A stretch of 64,000 nt of DNA from a virus. Below the pieces are notes generated by a model. It was not told the DNA's origin, did no database searches, and saw nothing but the letters and a program-made list of their open reading frames with translations. The stretch covers positions 33,523 to 97,522 of the IMG/VR virus record IMGVR_UViG_3300048597_000133, one strand, 5' to 3'. The translations under genes were made by a program, and so were the position numbers. Shown piece after piece: positions 39,396 to 47,356 of the stretch. Every line of letters begins with the position of its first letter. Positions within the stretch are counted from its first letter, which is position 1.

Positions 39396-39608
39396 TTAGC
39401 TTGGCTTACCACCGGCCTCCACAACAAATCCTTTATCACCATATACCGTTGCTATACCATGTCCATCTATGTGGTAACGACCATCTTCCAGTTGGGTAAT
39501 TTCTGGGCATGTGTCATTAGCGTGTCCTGGTTTGATTAGAAATCGATATTCGCCGGTCTCCTTGTCAATCCACATCTTCATTTCTGCGGGCTCAGTTAGT
39601 TTAGTCAT
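39396..39608 (-). CDS. hypothetical protein
   Basis: A 70-residue beta-rich protein, MTKLTEPAEMKMWIDKE start, with YRFLIKPGHANDTC and GYGDKGFVVEAGG-like end. No family recognised. Confidence 0.55.
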   Translation of the reverse strand: MTKLTEPAEMKMWIDKETGEYRFLIKPGHANDTCPEITQLEDGRYHIDGHGIATVYGDKGFVVEAGGKPS

Positions 39609-39648
39609 AATAGTCGCTAGTTGAGTGTGCGGTCATATTTCTAACTTA

Positions 39649-40938
39649 CTATCTCCAAAGAAAATCTCTAATCCATTGCAGACGTTGCTGTTCTGTTAAT
39701 CCGGTGAAGTATTTAATATCAGCCCGCACGGCATCAATAAGAGGGTAATACTCCTCATCCACAGTTTGCTTAAAACCATCTGTAGCAATCTTAGAGGTAT
39801 CTGGATTCCGGGCGAGCCATTTACTGACCAAGTAATAAGGACTTTTCAACTTAGAACTAATCCCGTCATCGGTGTAAAACACAAACCCTTCGTGTTTTAC
39901 CGACCTGACCTTCTTTAACAACTCGCCCACTGTAGTCCTGTGGTGTTCAACTGGACTAATGCCGAGCATCTGGCTAAGCTTATCTAATTGTTTAGGTTTA
40001 GCCTTTGGTTTAGAGTTCCAGTCCTTTGTCCTAACTGCTAGTAAATAAAGCCCGGGCTCTTCTGGAACAATGTGCGGATCTTCAGGGCTAACACACTCGA
40101 AGATAAAACTCTTGTTATGGTAAGAGTGACATAACTCTGTTAGAGCCTGGCGAATACCTTGTACATCTATAACATCTTGGGCATACTTAACAAAATCAGA
40201 AGTCAATGACCCGGTAGTAGAGACCAGCACCTCATCTTTATGCCAAGTAACGCAAACCATAAACCCATTTACCTTTCTAAAGGCAGTGACTTCAGTGTTT
40301 GGGTCTAAGACCGGCGCTTCTTTCTCTATACCATAGTTATAGATTTTGATTAATGGTAATGAGATTGGATTATAGTCTTTGTCTACAACACTGCCGCGAC
40401 ATGCCTCTAAATAAGGATTCCATAGCCCGTTATAGAAGACCTTCTTGGTATATTTTAGGACGTAAAGCCCGTTGCCTTGGTCTCTACACTTAACTAAGCT
40501 CGGATTATTTTCTACGTACTGTTTTAATCCCTGTTGGTCAAAAGGAATGTCATCGGCAATGTCATGTTCAAAGCGCGCCCGCATGTTCTTGATTGTGCTG
40601 GCTGGCACGTTATGTACACTGCCATAGTTATTTTGACATTCGATTACCTGTGGCGTGATATTTAACTCGATGGCTAAGTCAAAGTAAGGGCGTAGCTCCC
40701 ACTTAGTAGTAAAGGTATTGGAAACAATAGCGTCATTGCCAGCTTCTAGCCACGCTCTGGTGCGTGCTAAACAGTCGGCGTGGGCTTCTTTTAGTTTATC
40801 TCGGTCGAACTTATAACCATCTTCGGTGTTAAAGTATTGGTCTGCTTCAAACACCTGACACTCTGGGTTAGTTGCTAAAGTATGGGCCAGGGTGGATTTA
40901 CCTGACCCTGGTAGCCCTCGGATGATAGTTAGTTTCAT
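39649..40938 (-). CDS. polynucleotide kinase-RNA ligase fusion
   Basis: A 429-residue two-domain protein. Residues 1-125: P-loop kinase, Walker A GLPGSGKST at 7-15, SNTFTTKWELRPYF (phosphoacceptor/lid zone). Residues 150-429: Rnl1-type RNA ligase with motif I RKVNGFMV (Lys near 235), FIFECVSPEDPHIV (motif III), HEGFVFY (motif IV) and LKSPYYLVSKW (motif V). T4 uses separate Pnkp and Rnl1 to mend tRNA cut by the host; here both activities are in one chain. The 3'-phosphatase domain of T4 Pnkp is not visible. Confidence 0.78.
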   Translation of the reverse strand: MKLTIIRGLPGSGKSTLAHTLATNPECQVFEADQYFNTEDGYKFDRDKLKEAHADCLARTRAWLEAGNDAIVSNTFTTKWELRPYFDLAIELNITPQVIECQNNYGSVHNVPASTIKNMRARFEHDIADDIPFDQQGLKQYVENNPSLVKCRDQGNGLYVLKYTKKVFYNGLWNPYLEACRGSVVDKDYNPISLPLIKIYNYGIEKEAPVLDPNTEVTAFRKVNGFMVCVTWHKDEVLVSTTGSLTSDFVKYAQDVIDVQGIRQALTELCHSYHNKSFIFECVSPEDPHIVPEEPGLYLLAVRTKDWNSKPKAKPKQLDKLSQMLGISPVEHHRTTVGELLKKVRSVKHEGFVFYTDDGISSKLKSPYYLVSKWLARNPDTSKIATDGFKQTVDEEYYPLIDAVRADIKYFTGLTEQQRLQWIRDFLWR

Positions 40939-41144
40939 TATTTAGTCTCGTGTTGTTCTCGTCGTACCCAGTCTTTAATGTAAAGCTCAGTTAAGTCTTC
41001 TACTTCCTTTTCTGTGAAGAGGTTTGTTGTCTCGTAGTAGGCTTTGACGACCTCGTACATAGAAGGCTCAAATTGTAGGTCATTCTCTGGGTCAAAGTCT
41101 GCCTTAAGAATAAAAGGCCGAATATCTGTAAATCTTTTATCCAT
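40938..41144 (-). CDS. hypothetical protein
   Basis: A 68-residue helical acidic protein; its stop abuts the kinase-ligase start (TAATGA-type), so it is co-transcribed with it. No family recognised. Confidence 0.55.
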   Translation of the reverse strand: MDKRFTDIRPFILKADFDPENDLQFEPSMYEVVKAYYETTNLFTEKEVEDLTELYIKDWVRREQHETK

Positions 41145-41150
41145 GATGGT

Positions 41151-41699
41151 TTAATAGTTGCGTTTAAGAACAGGACGTTGTTTAAGTTCTTCGACTAGAG
41201 CGTAGTAGTCGCTTAATAGCTTGCCAGTAGCATCGTAACCTACATCCATAGAGCGGTACTCCTCTAGCCCAGACTGACCCCCGTGAAGGTGGCCATGGAA
41301 GCCAATAGAGCCATGATGGCATTCATTCCAATAACTAATAGGGTAATGAAACATAGTCACTAACACCCTATGGCTCCTTTCATAAACTTCTAAATAGTCC
41401 TGCACACTCTGGAAGCAGTTAAGGAACTCTGGACACTTACAGTTCTTGTAGTCGTGGTTGCCTTTGACCAGAACCTTCTGACCTCTTAAAGACTTAACAA
41501 TCTCTACTGAGTAGTTGGGCTTCCTAAAGGACACATCTCCAAGAATGTAAATTAAGTCGTCGTCGGCAACAGTGTCGTTCCATTGCTCGATCATCTGTCT
41601 GTCCATGTCGTCTACATCGGTGTAGTGACCTCGAACTTCAGGGGAGAATTTAAGGATGTTTTTGTGACCGAAGTGTAGGTCAGAGGTAATCCATTTCAT
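41151..41699 (-). CDS. calcineurin-like metallophosphoesterase
   Basis: A 182-residue enzyme with the full metal-ligand set: DLHFGH near 7, GDVS near 54, GNHD near 80, HYPIS near 118 and HGHLHGG near 135. Such phage enzymes act on phosphodiesters (RNA ends, cyclic phosphates or dinucleotides). In the same operon as the kinase-ligase fusion; removal of a 2',3'-cyclic phosphate in tRNA repair is a plausible but unproven role. Confidence 0.85.
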   Translation of the reverse strand: MKWITSDLHFGHKNILKFSPEVRGHYTDVDDMDRQMIEQWNDTVADDDLIYILGDVSFRKPNYSVEIVKSLRGQKVLVKGNHDYKNCKCPEFLNCFQSVQDYLEVYERSHRVLVTMFHYPISYWNECHHGSIGFHGHLHGGQSGLEEYRSMDVGYDATGKLLSDYYALVEELKQRPVLKRNY

Positions 41700-41889
41700 G
41701 ACTTGGTATGATTTTGTTTATATTTACACATAAGACAAAAGGCACTGGGCATACTGCTATAGACCAATAACCAATTGGCTTTGTATATGGGTGTTTCGCT
41801 AGGAAGTAAACGATTCTCGTAAGTTTACAGGCGGCTATAGGTATTGGAGCACAATCCTGTGGGTCGTTGTAAAGTCTCTTAGTCAACAT
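41680..41889 (-). CDS. MLTK-type small protein (69 aa)
   Basis: Starts MLTKRLYNDPQDCAPI; hydrophobic VYFLAKHPYTKPIG and cysteine-containing C-terminus. Overlaps the metallophosphoesterase start by 20 nt. Function unknown. Confidence 0.62.
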   Translation of the reverse strand: MLTKRLYNDPQDCAPIPIAACKLTRIVYFLAKHPYTKPIGYWSIAVCPVPFVLCVNINKIIPSHEMDYL

Positions 41890-41890
41890 A

Positions 41891-42049
41891 TTACCTACTC
41901 CGTATTGCTAATCCAGTGAGAGAGTCAGCTACGGCGGTGTTATGGTTGCTGTCTATGTATGCTGGTAGTTGATTATCAAGGCGTATCTGGTACACAACCA
42001 TATTGAGCTTTAGTTTGACCCGTTGCACACTTATGTGTTTTCTGAGCAT
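41891..42049 (-). CDS. MLTK-type small protein (52 aa)
   Basis: MLRKHISVQRVKLKLNMV start at 42049 (a second ATG directly before, at 42052). Basic start then DNQLPAYIDSNHNT. Function unknown. Confidence 0.58.
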   Translation of the reverse strand: MLRKHISVQRVKLKLNMVVYQIRLDNQLPAYIDSNHNTAVADSLTGLAIRSR

Positions 42050-42204
42050 CATTGTAAGTGAAACATGGTATGTATAAAACTTCTTAGTGCTTTTTGTATT
42101 GTAAAAGCCCATACAGTTACCGGATGCGCCACGGTTGGACTATTATGTGGTAGATTATGTAGTGTACAACGTCCCAAACATAATACTTTGTTCTTTTTAA
42201 GCAT
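42049..42204 (-). CDS. MLTK-type small protein (51 aa)
   Basis: Hand-translated: MLKKNKVLCLGRCTLHNL ... RSFIHTMFHLQ. Stop TGA lies inside the next ATGATG start. Function unknown. Confidence 0.5.
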   Translation of the reverse strand: MLKKNKVLCLGRCTLHNLPHNSPTVAHPVTVWAFTIQKALRSFIHTMFHLQ

Positions 42205-42261
42205 TTAATAGTCAGTTCCTTTAATAAAGCTAATACTATAGTTATTTTGTATACTCGGTAA

Positions 42262-42444
42262 TTATAGGTCGCCGTCTCGGCTTAATCTCTTTAACTCTTG
42301 ACCAAGTGAAACAAAATATGAGTCTCTGGGGATTGTGCGTATATAATTTGATATGTAACCAAAACTAGTGCTACAACATACACTGAATAAAAGGTCGTCC
42401 AGTTTGGACATGACGTAGTTAATAGTCGTGCTTTTAGTGATCAT
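42262..42444 (-). CDS. MLTK-type small protein (60 aa)
   Basis: Starts MITKSTTINYVMSKLDD; FGYISNYIRTIPRDSYFVSLG. Fits the strand-Pro-aromatic pattern. Function unknown. Confidence 0.6.
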   Translation of the reverse strand: MITKSTTINYVMSKLDDLLFSVCCSTSFGYISNYIRTIPRDSYFVSLGQELKRLSRDGDL

Positions 42445-42478
42445 ATTTTGTCTACTCTCCTTACATGGTCACCAATTG

Positions 42479-42592
42479 TCATGAGACATAGAGTAACAGG
42501 TAAACCTCTTTGTTTGATGATTTGTTTGTAGGTATTTTACTCGACGTATTGGATATAAAACTGTCATATGGCTTGAAGTATTTACTGACCAT
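42479..42592 (-). CDS. short MLTK-type ORF (37 aa)
   Basis: Starts MVSKYFKPYDSFISNT. Shares KYFKPY with the 42592 product (KKYFKPYRRK) and is shorter, so probably a truncated duplicate. Confidence 0.42.
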   Translation of the reverse strand: MVSKYFKPYDSFISNTSSKIPTNKSSNKEVYLLLYVS

Positions 42593-42804
42593 CACGGTAG
42601 ACTTTTGTTTATTTGTTGTTTTATTGATGACTCTCCCAGCTGTTTAGCCATAGTCTGAATAGTGTTATGCTCTTCCCGTATTCTTTTGTGGTGTATTAGG
42701 AAGTTGTAAACATGTTGTGTATGACCATACAGTGGCTTAGATATCCTGCTAAGAATATTTAATCGTTTGCGCCTATAAGGCTTGAAGTACTTTTTTAATG
42801 TCAT
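42592..42804 (-). CDS. MLTK-related small protein (70 aa)
   Basis: MTLKKYFKPYRRKRLNIL start at 42804. The start motif is Met-Thr-Leu-Lys, permuted compared to the family. Basic N-terminal half. It begins inside the 3' end of the preceding gene. Confidence 0.5.
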   Translation of the reverse strand: MTLKKYFKPYRRKRLNILSRISKPLYGHTQHVYNFLIHHKRIREEHNTIQTMAKQLGESSIKQQINKSLP

Positions 42805-43087
42805 GGGTCCACTCACTATCCTTTTTAGCTATCTCTTTTAAGAGTTCCAACATCTTAGGGGCGGCGGCGCATAACTTAGCATTAGCCATAGCCTCTTCCT
42901 TAGACAAGATGTAGGAGCCTGTAGCGCCAGCACTTACCCCAGGAGCACAACTAGCAATAGTAATGCAGTAATCTTTACGGATAGCGGCGCGGACTTCTGG
43001 AATATAATGCCCCTGAACGGCACGCCATTCTCCCTGTGTAATTGTGGTAGCGTCAGCAATAACGGTTGTTTGTTTCTTTTGTTTCAA
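42773..43087 (-). CDS. conserved phage protein (ANAxLxAAAPxxLELL type)
   Basis: A 104-residue protein with QGEWRAVQGHYIPEV, then IASCAPGVSAGATG and EEAMANAKLCAAAPKMLELLKEI. This order is widespread in small phage proteins of unknown function. Start preceded by a terminator-like hairpin 25 nt upstream. Confidence 0.7.
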   Translation of the reverse strand: MKQKKQTTVIADATTITQGEWRAVQGHYIPEVRAAIRKDYCITIASCAPGVSAGATGSYILSKEEAMANAKLCAAAPKMLELLKEIAKKDSEWTHDIKKVLQAL

Positions 43088-43111
43088 GGTAGGTAGCCTG
43101 GTAAATAAAAG

Positions 43112-43135
43112 AAGCCCACCGTAGACAGTAGGCTT
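43112..43135 (-). terminator. terminator-like hairpin
   Basis: AAGCCTACTGT paired with ACGGTGGGCTT (11 bp, with G.T pairs) on the minus strand, followed by CTTTTATTT. Lies after the gene at 43159. Confidence 0.7.
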
Positions 43136-43158
43136 TATAGTATATCTAGTTCACGAGC

Positions 43159-43413
43159 TTAATGTTCAATCTCGAAGAAGTCTACTACTCCTAATGAGCC
43201 CATCAGGAAGTCATAGCATTTATCTTTAATTGCTTTGATGTCCCAGAGGTGGTCTACATCAAGGAAAATCTTAGGTTCGTCATGGCGCGCCCAATATCCT
43301 CTGATATAACTCGGCGGCAGCTTAGACTCTCTAAGGTAATGTAACGCCTCTTCCCATCTTAAACGGTCCGTCTTTCGTCCTACACTCAAATGTTGTATCT
43401 CAGCGGTAAGCAT
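43159..43413 (-). CDS. hypothetical protein
   Basis: An 84-residue protein, MLTAEIQHLSVGRKTDR start, with an IFLDVDHLWDIKAIKDKCYDFL helix. No family recognised. Confidence 0.55.
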   Translation of the reverse strand: MLTAEIQHLSVGRKTDRLRWEEALHYLRESKLPPSYIRGYWARHDEPKIFLDVDHLWDIKAIKDKCYDFLMGSLGVVDFFEIEH

Positions 43414-43467
43414 TGCAAATAACCCGTCCTGAAAAGAAAATAAGGTTCCACTGAATATTAGCTTAAG

Positions 43468-43677
43468 CTAAGTGATAATTTCGTCTTCAGTTATACGACT
43501 ATAGCGTCCGTCAAAGAACTCTTTGTACGGGCATAACCAAACCTTGCCGTCCACCATCGACTTATAAACAACATAAGGCTCTTGATTGTCTTCTAATAGA
43601 GCCCATTCGACTAACACTATACACTCTTCGTTAGTCCTTATATGTCGATATAAGTTGTGTGTGATTGGAGTGTTCAT
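43468..43677 (-). CDS. conserved phage-type protein (DUF1653-like)
   Basis: A 69-residue protein, MNTPITHNLYRHIRTNEECIV, with a WALLEDNQEPYVVYKSM segment and WLCPYKEFFDG..  This resembles the DUF1653 pattern (Y.H.K....Y.V...A.....E..VVY......G..WvRP...F). Function unknown. Overlaps the upstream GIY-YIG-like gene by 47 nt. Confidence 0.6.
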   Translation of the reverse strand: MNTPITHNLYRHIRTNEECIVLVEWALLEDNQEPYVVYKSMVDGKVWLCPYKEFFDGRYSRITEDEIIT

Positions 43678-43948
43678 TGACTAGATAAGGCTGCAGCCAC
43701 GTTTCTAATACTTCTAAGTGAGCGTCGGTCAAGTCAAACCATTCACCGTTAAATCTTAGCCGACGCTGCCAAAACATCTTATGGATTTGTTGCTCTAGCT
43801 TGCGGGCGATTTTATCTGGTACTGAGTAGGACTTGACTAAGACCAGTTTACCGGCGGCACCGGTTTGTAATTGTCTTAGACGCCGCCGAGGGTCCTTGCT
43901 AACCCCTACCTTATATTTAGATTTGTTTTGGATAACGTAGAGGTACAT
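43631..43948 (-). CDS. GIY-YIG-like nuclease domain protein (T5orf172/MUG113 type)
   Basis: Starts MYLYVIQNKSKYKVGVSKDPRRRLRQLQTG; the Y-V-I...Y-K-V-G pair is the GIY-YIG counterpart, with an Arg-rich helix, and EQQIHKMFWQRRLRFNGEWFDL with a conserved Glu-Trp-Phe. Small single-domain members of this type occur in phages as nicking nuclease-like proteins. ATG 43948 fits the domain; ATG 43969 would overlap the upstream gene by 7 nt. Confidence 0.7.
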   Translation of the reverse strand: MYLYVIQNKSKYKVGVSKDPRRRLRQLQTGAAGKLVLVKSYSVPDKIARKLEQQIHKMFWQRRLRFNGEWFDLTDAHLEVLETWLQPYLVNEHSNHTQLISTYKD

Positions 43949-43962
43949 GGGGAGGGGCGGGT

Positions 43963-44805
43963 TTAGCAAGAGCCTACTTGCTCTACTACGACTGGCACTA
44001 CGTTATTCATAGCTTCTGCTTTATCAGCAAATAACATACTGACGTAATGAGACATAGTAGCCGGGCTATAGGGTAAACGGATAGCGTTGCCGGAGGCGCT
44101 GGCGCAATTAGTGTTAAAGGAAACCACTGCCGTTTCAGCCCGGTCCCTTACGAAAACTTCTTCACTGAGCTTAGAAAGTTGAGTCAGTTGAGATACTGAC
44201 CAACTACTATTAGTTTGAGTGACGATGTGTTCAGGTTGGACTAGGACTTCAAAGACAGAGCCGGCGTCAGGACAAGTATTCATAACCCAGTTGAATTCTC
44301 CGACGGTTTGGTTACGTTCACCGCTGATTACATTGCCTGAAGTAAACGTAGAGCTATTAGACCAGTTAGTCGTAATATCCTGGCTAATCCAACTAGCTCG
44401 CTGGTATAGAACTACATCTCCATCTAAAGTAAGCGGTGCATCTACAGTACCTACCCGGGCGATGAATTGAATATTACGTTCTTCACTAAAGAAGGAATCA
44501 GACAGACGACTGACAAACTTTTCAAATGGGGCGGTAGGCATACCGCTGTTAGTCAGGGAATCTAATCGTTCTTTAATACCAAAAATGTCTTTACCTGCTT
44601 TGACTGAATTTAGGTAGTAATTTTTAGGATTAAAGTGTTGTTCTAGTACTTCGATGTTGCCGCTGGTTACTAAGGAATCTCGGAGGATGTCATAGGTTAG
44701 CCGTTGAGTTTGTCGGTTTACAAAGCGAACGGACCGGTCTGATGGACGGTAGAAAGAGATGGCGTCGTCGGTGACTAAATACTTGATTGGTGTTTGAGTT
44801 GCCAT
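43963..44805 (-). CDS. rIIB: RIIB-like protein
   Basis: A 280-residue protein. Order of segments follows T4-type RIIB proteins: an N-terminal region with DDAISFYR.., a middle PFEKFVSRLSDSFFSEERNIQFI, APLTLDGDVVLYQRASW and then VMNTCPDAGSVFEVLVQP, the 'C..G.HV' region. RIIA is present elsewhere in this genome (9.8-12.3 kb), which makes the pairing plausible. Assignment by pattern only. Confidence 0.55.
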   Translation of the reverse strand: MATQTPIKYLVTDDAISFYRPSDRSVRFVNRQTQRLTYDILRDSLVTSGNIEVLEQHFNPKNYYLNSVKAGKDIFGIKERLDSLTNSGMPTAPFEKFVSRLSDSFFSEERNIQFIARVGTVDAPLTLDGDVVLYQRASWISQDITTNWSNSSTFTSGNVISGERNQTVGEFNWVMNTCPDAGSVFEVLVQPEHIVTQTNSSWSVSQLTQLSKLSEEVFVRDRAETAVVSFNTNCASASGNAIRLPYSPATMSHYVSMLFADKAEAMNNVVPVVVEQVGSC

Positions 44806-44855
44806 AGTTAATGGTAAATGTGGGTAGAATGGGCTGCAGCTAATTACCTTTTTAG

Positions 44856-45530
44856 CTAGCTGGGTGCGTGCTTCTTCCTGAGCTTATAGATAAAACTATC
44901 AGAAACGCCCCATAATGCCATTAGTTCCTTAGTAGAGTGGGTAAATAAGAGCTCTGGGTCGTAGCTTATTTTGTAGCCTGGGATTTGCAGTTTAGTCCTA
45001 CGCTTATAGACCACGTGCAGCCTGACGTTTAATTGTTTAGCCAGTTGAGGGTCGGGCATAGTACCTAGTAAAGAGTCCAACTCAGGAGTCCAGTTAAGAG
45101 TCGGATTCCACCTTGTGCATTTAACAAAAGGCGGGATGCCAAGTTCTCGACGCCGACGCGTAACCATACTTTTAATCAACCCAAGTTTGTCGGCTACTTG
45201 TTGGTCAGACATAGTACCTAAGAGAGCCACCTGGTCTTTAGTGAGCGTGACTTTCCGCTTGTACGACCTTTTTGCTTCTCCTATACCGAGCTCCTTACGA
45301 GCTTTTTTAAGGTAGTACTCGGAGATGTTATAGGTTTTAGACAAAGTGGAGTCTGGTATTTTACCCAAAGAGTCGAGACATTCTTTAGGTATATCCTTGA
45401 CCTTACAGTAAGGTGGGATGCCATATTGAGCTCGAAGTCGAAATACTGTGGCTTGTGAAATGTTGTAGTCTTTAGCTAACTGGCGGTCTGACTTAGTACC
45501 CAGTAATTCTTTAGGCGGGAGTCTCATCAT
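44856..45530 (-). CDS. tandem helix-turn-helix repeat protein
   Basis: A 224-residue protein consisting of about five repeats of a 45-50 residue unit. Each reads LLGTxSDxQLAxxYNIS...VxxxRxxxGIPPY and includes a helix-turn-helix. Repeat starts lie near residues 6, 51, 101, 149 and 192. Repeat 1 is ELLGTKSDRQLAKDYNIS, repeat 3 LLGTMSDQQVADKLGL. Such tandem HTHs resemble phage DNA-binding proteins and intron-associated repeats. It should bind long DNA sites. Confidence 0.75.
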   Translation of the reverse strand: MMRLPPKELLGTKSDRQLAKDYNISQATVFRLRAQYGIPPYCKVKDIPKECLDSLGKIPDSTLSKTYNISEYYLKKARKELGIGEAKRSYKRKVTLTKDQVALLGTMSDQQVADKLGLIKSMVTRRRRELGIPPFVKCTRWNPTLNWTPELDSLLGTMPDPQLAKQLNVRLHVVYKRRTKLQIPGYKISYDPELLFTHSTKELMALWGVSDSFIYKLRKKHAPS

Positions 45531-45532
45531 AA

Positions 45533-46129
45533 TTAGCCTGCAGATTCTAAGATGGCACGTTCTGTTTTTAAGTCACGGTTAATGGCTCGACTAGCCTCAA
45601 ACTTATCTGGGAAGCGTGCGTTTAGCTTAAGTAGATTCTTGCGGAGAATAGGATTAAGTGTCTTCACGTAGCATTTATTAAAAGCTATGTGCATATACCA
45701 AAGTAGGTCCCCTAATTCTTCTCTCACGTTAACTTCATCTAGAGGAGCGCTGTCGTATAAAGCGGTGTATAGTGCTTCTACAAGCTCTACTGATTCAGTG
45801 GCTATACCAAGGATACAGTGAATGATTTCAGGTGACACGTGGTCCGGCCATTGACCATGAACTGGCGGCTCACTTTTATCTTTAGATTCCCAGTAAGCTG
45901 CATGGAGAATTCGGTTAACTTCGGCGGTGTCTTTACCGTAGAAGAGAGCCTTTTTGACTTTATCTAGGATATTCCCTGCAGAGATAAAATCTGATAGGGC
46001 TTTAATGACTAGGTGATAGTCAAGGTCATCGGCGTAGAATTCATGGGAGAGGGTTACTTGTGCGCCGGCGCAATACTCAGCCCAAGTAAGGTCTTCACCG
46101 GCTTTGCATTTCTCGATAATTGGATTCAT
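45533..46129 (-). CDS. MazG-like nucleotide pyrophosphohydrolase
   Basis: A 198-residue protein with HCILGIATESVELVEALY then NVREELGDLLWYMHIA; the E..VE and EELGDLLWY pairs are the metal-binding signature of the MazG/all-alpha NTP pyrophosphohydrolase superfamily. Typical for phages that adjust nucleotide pools or ppGpp. The N-terminal 45 residues include TLSHEFYADD. Overlaps the upstream stop as ATGA. Confidence 0.72.
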   Translation of the reverse strand: MNPIIEKCKAGEDLTWAEYCAGAQVTLSHEFYADDLDYHLVIKALSDFISAGNILDKVKKALFYGKDTAEVNRILHAAYWESKDKSEPPVHGQWPDHVSPEIIHCILGIATESVELVEALYTALYDSAPLDEVNVREELGDLLWYMHIAFNKCYVKTLNPILRKNLLKLNARFPDKFEASRAINRDLKTERAILESAG

Positions 46130-46596
46130 GAGTGTCCTGCTGGTGGGTAAATAAAGAAGAGTTCGGTGTGTAATCCTACTAGCTTTGGTTTCAAGTTTAG
46201 GTCTTCTAAGACACTAAGCGCCGTCCGAGCTTCGTTAAACTCAAACGTTTTAGCTTTGTTGGAGTCACATAGGACTATTTGTCCGTTTAGCTCTTTAACA
46301 TAGCAGTTACCGACTTTAATCTCAAACCTAGATATTGCTTTAACTATAGATGTGGTACCAGTTATGTTAGCCACGTGTTTAGCAACGTATTGGGCCTCAG
46401 TAAAGTTTGAGAAGGGGCAGTTATAGATATTGTTCTCCAACAGGCACATATTATTTTTGCTGTACGCTTCATAGTCTTCAGGGCTGCTGCCTTTAGGCAA
46501 TAAGGAGACAAAGAAGGTGTTGAGTTTATTTTGGGCCTCTTCTGGGACTGATAGAGGTTCAGTGTTGAGGGAGCGTAGTAGTTGTTCGTCGTTCAT
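46126..46596 (-). CDS. hypothetical protein
   Basis: A 156-residue protein, MNDEQLLRSLNTEPLSV start. Alpha/beta, no family recognised. It lies directly downstream of the HNH gene (22 nt). Confidence 0.55.
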   Translation of the reverse strand: MNDEQLLRSLNTEPLSVPEEAQNKLNTFFVSLLPKGSSPEDYEAYSKNNMCLLENNIYNCPFSNFTEAQYVAKHVANITGTTSIVKAISRFEIKVGNCYVKELNGQIVLCDSNKAKTFEFNEARTALSVLEDLNLKPKLVGLHTELFFIYPPAGHS

Positions 46597-46618
46597 AGAG
46601 GTGTAGCCAGTAGTCTTT

Positions 46619-47290
46619 TTAAGTTATGTACTGAGAGGCAACATCAAATTTCCAATAATGGAAAATTTCTTTACCTAGCTTAGACGGTAACGTCAGCAGA
46701 AAGTTAATGACGGGCGGGATGTTTTTAATATTGAAGCCTTTAGCTTGGAGGGTGCGAACTACAGTTAACCTAATCAGCTTAGCTGTGTCTGATGCACCAC
46801 CACCAAAGCGAGCCCAGGATTTAACGTCAGCCCGTTTAACCTTGCCCGGATACATTTGGTTAAGAGCGTTAGCACAGAGGCTATTTTGCTGGGGCGTGAC
46901 GTAGACCAGGTTTTTCCTGTCATTGTTTTGGCGGTTACTATCTAAATGATGTACCTCCATCTTGCCGCAGACAGCACGGTATTTAGACTTTGGCGAGTCT
47001 TTAAAGCGTAGGATATACATTCCAGCGTGTAGATACAAAACTATCTGATGTACGCCAGCTAGATAACCATGGTTAGTGGGGTGAAAGACGAAGAAGCCCA
47101 CGTCCTCTAAGATTTGCTTTAGTTCAACATTGTCTTCAAAATCAACTACTATGTAGCCATTTTTGTTAGTGAATGTTTCAGCTTGTTCTAAAAGAGAAAG
47201 AGCCCCGACAGCTAACTGACGGAGCTCTTTTCTACGTAACTTGTAGAAGTCTGGTCTCATAGATATTATTGTCGTGTAGTGTGTACACAT
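46619..47290 (-). CDS. HNH homing endonuclease
   Basis: A 223-residue protein with MEVHHLDSNRQNNDRKNLVYVTPQQN near residue 125, the HNH signature (His-His ... Asn ... Asn-Leu) of intron-type HNH enzymes, preceded by VHQIVLYLHAG. The starts at 47290 and 47260 are both possible; the former falls within a 13-bp inverted repeat. Upstream lies a structured RNA like a group I intron. It lacks a RuvC domain, so it is not IscB. Confidence 0.78.
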   Translation of the reverse strand: MCTHYTTIISMRPDFYKLRRKELRQLAVGALSLLEQAETFTNKNGYIVVDFEDNVELKQILEDVGFFVFHPTNHGYLAGVHQIVLYLHAGMYILRFKDSPKSKYRAVCGKMEVHHLDSNRQNNDRKNLVYVTPQQNSLCANALNQMYPGKVKRADVKSWARFGGGASDTAKLIRLTVVRTLQAKGFNIKNIPPVINFLLTLPSKLGKEIFHYWKFDVASQYIT

Positions 47291-47356
47291 AAAGTTAATC
47301 TAGACAGCGTGTCTCTAGTGTTCACCTGCTCTCTGTCTGTAAAATTAACTTTATGT
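47287..47356. repeat. 13-bp perfect inverted repeat
   Basis: ACATAAAGTTAAT at 47287-47299 and its exact complement at 47344-47356, with an inner AGACAG/CTGTCT pair. It joins the structured RNA with the HNH start. Could be the intron's 3' end or the endonuclease leader. Confidence 0.6.
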
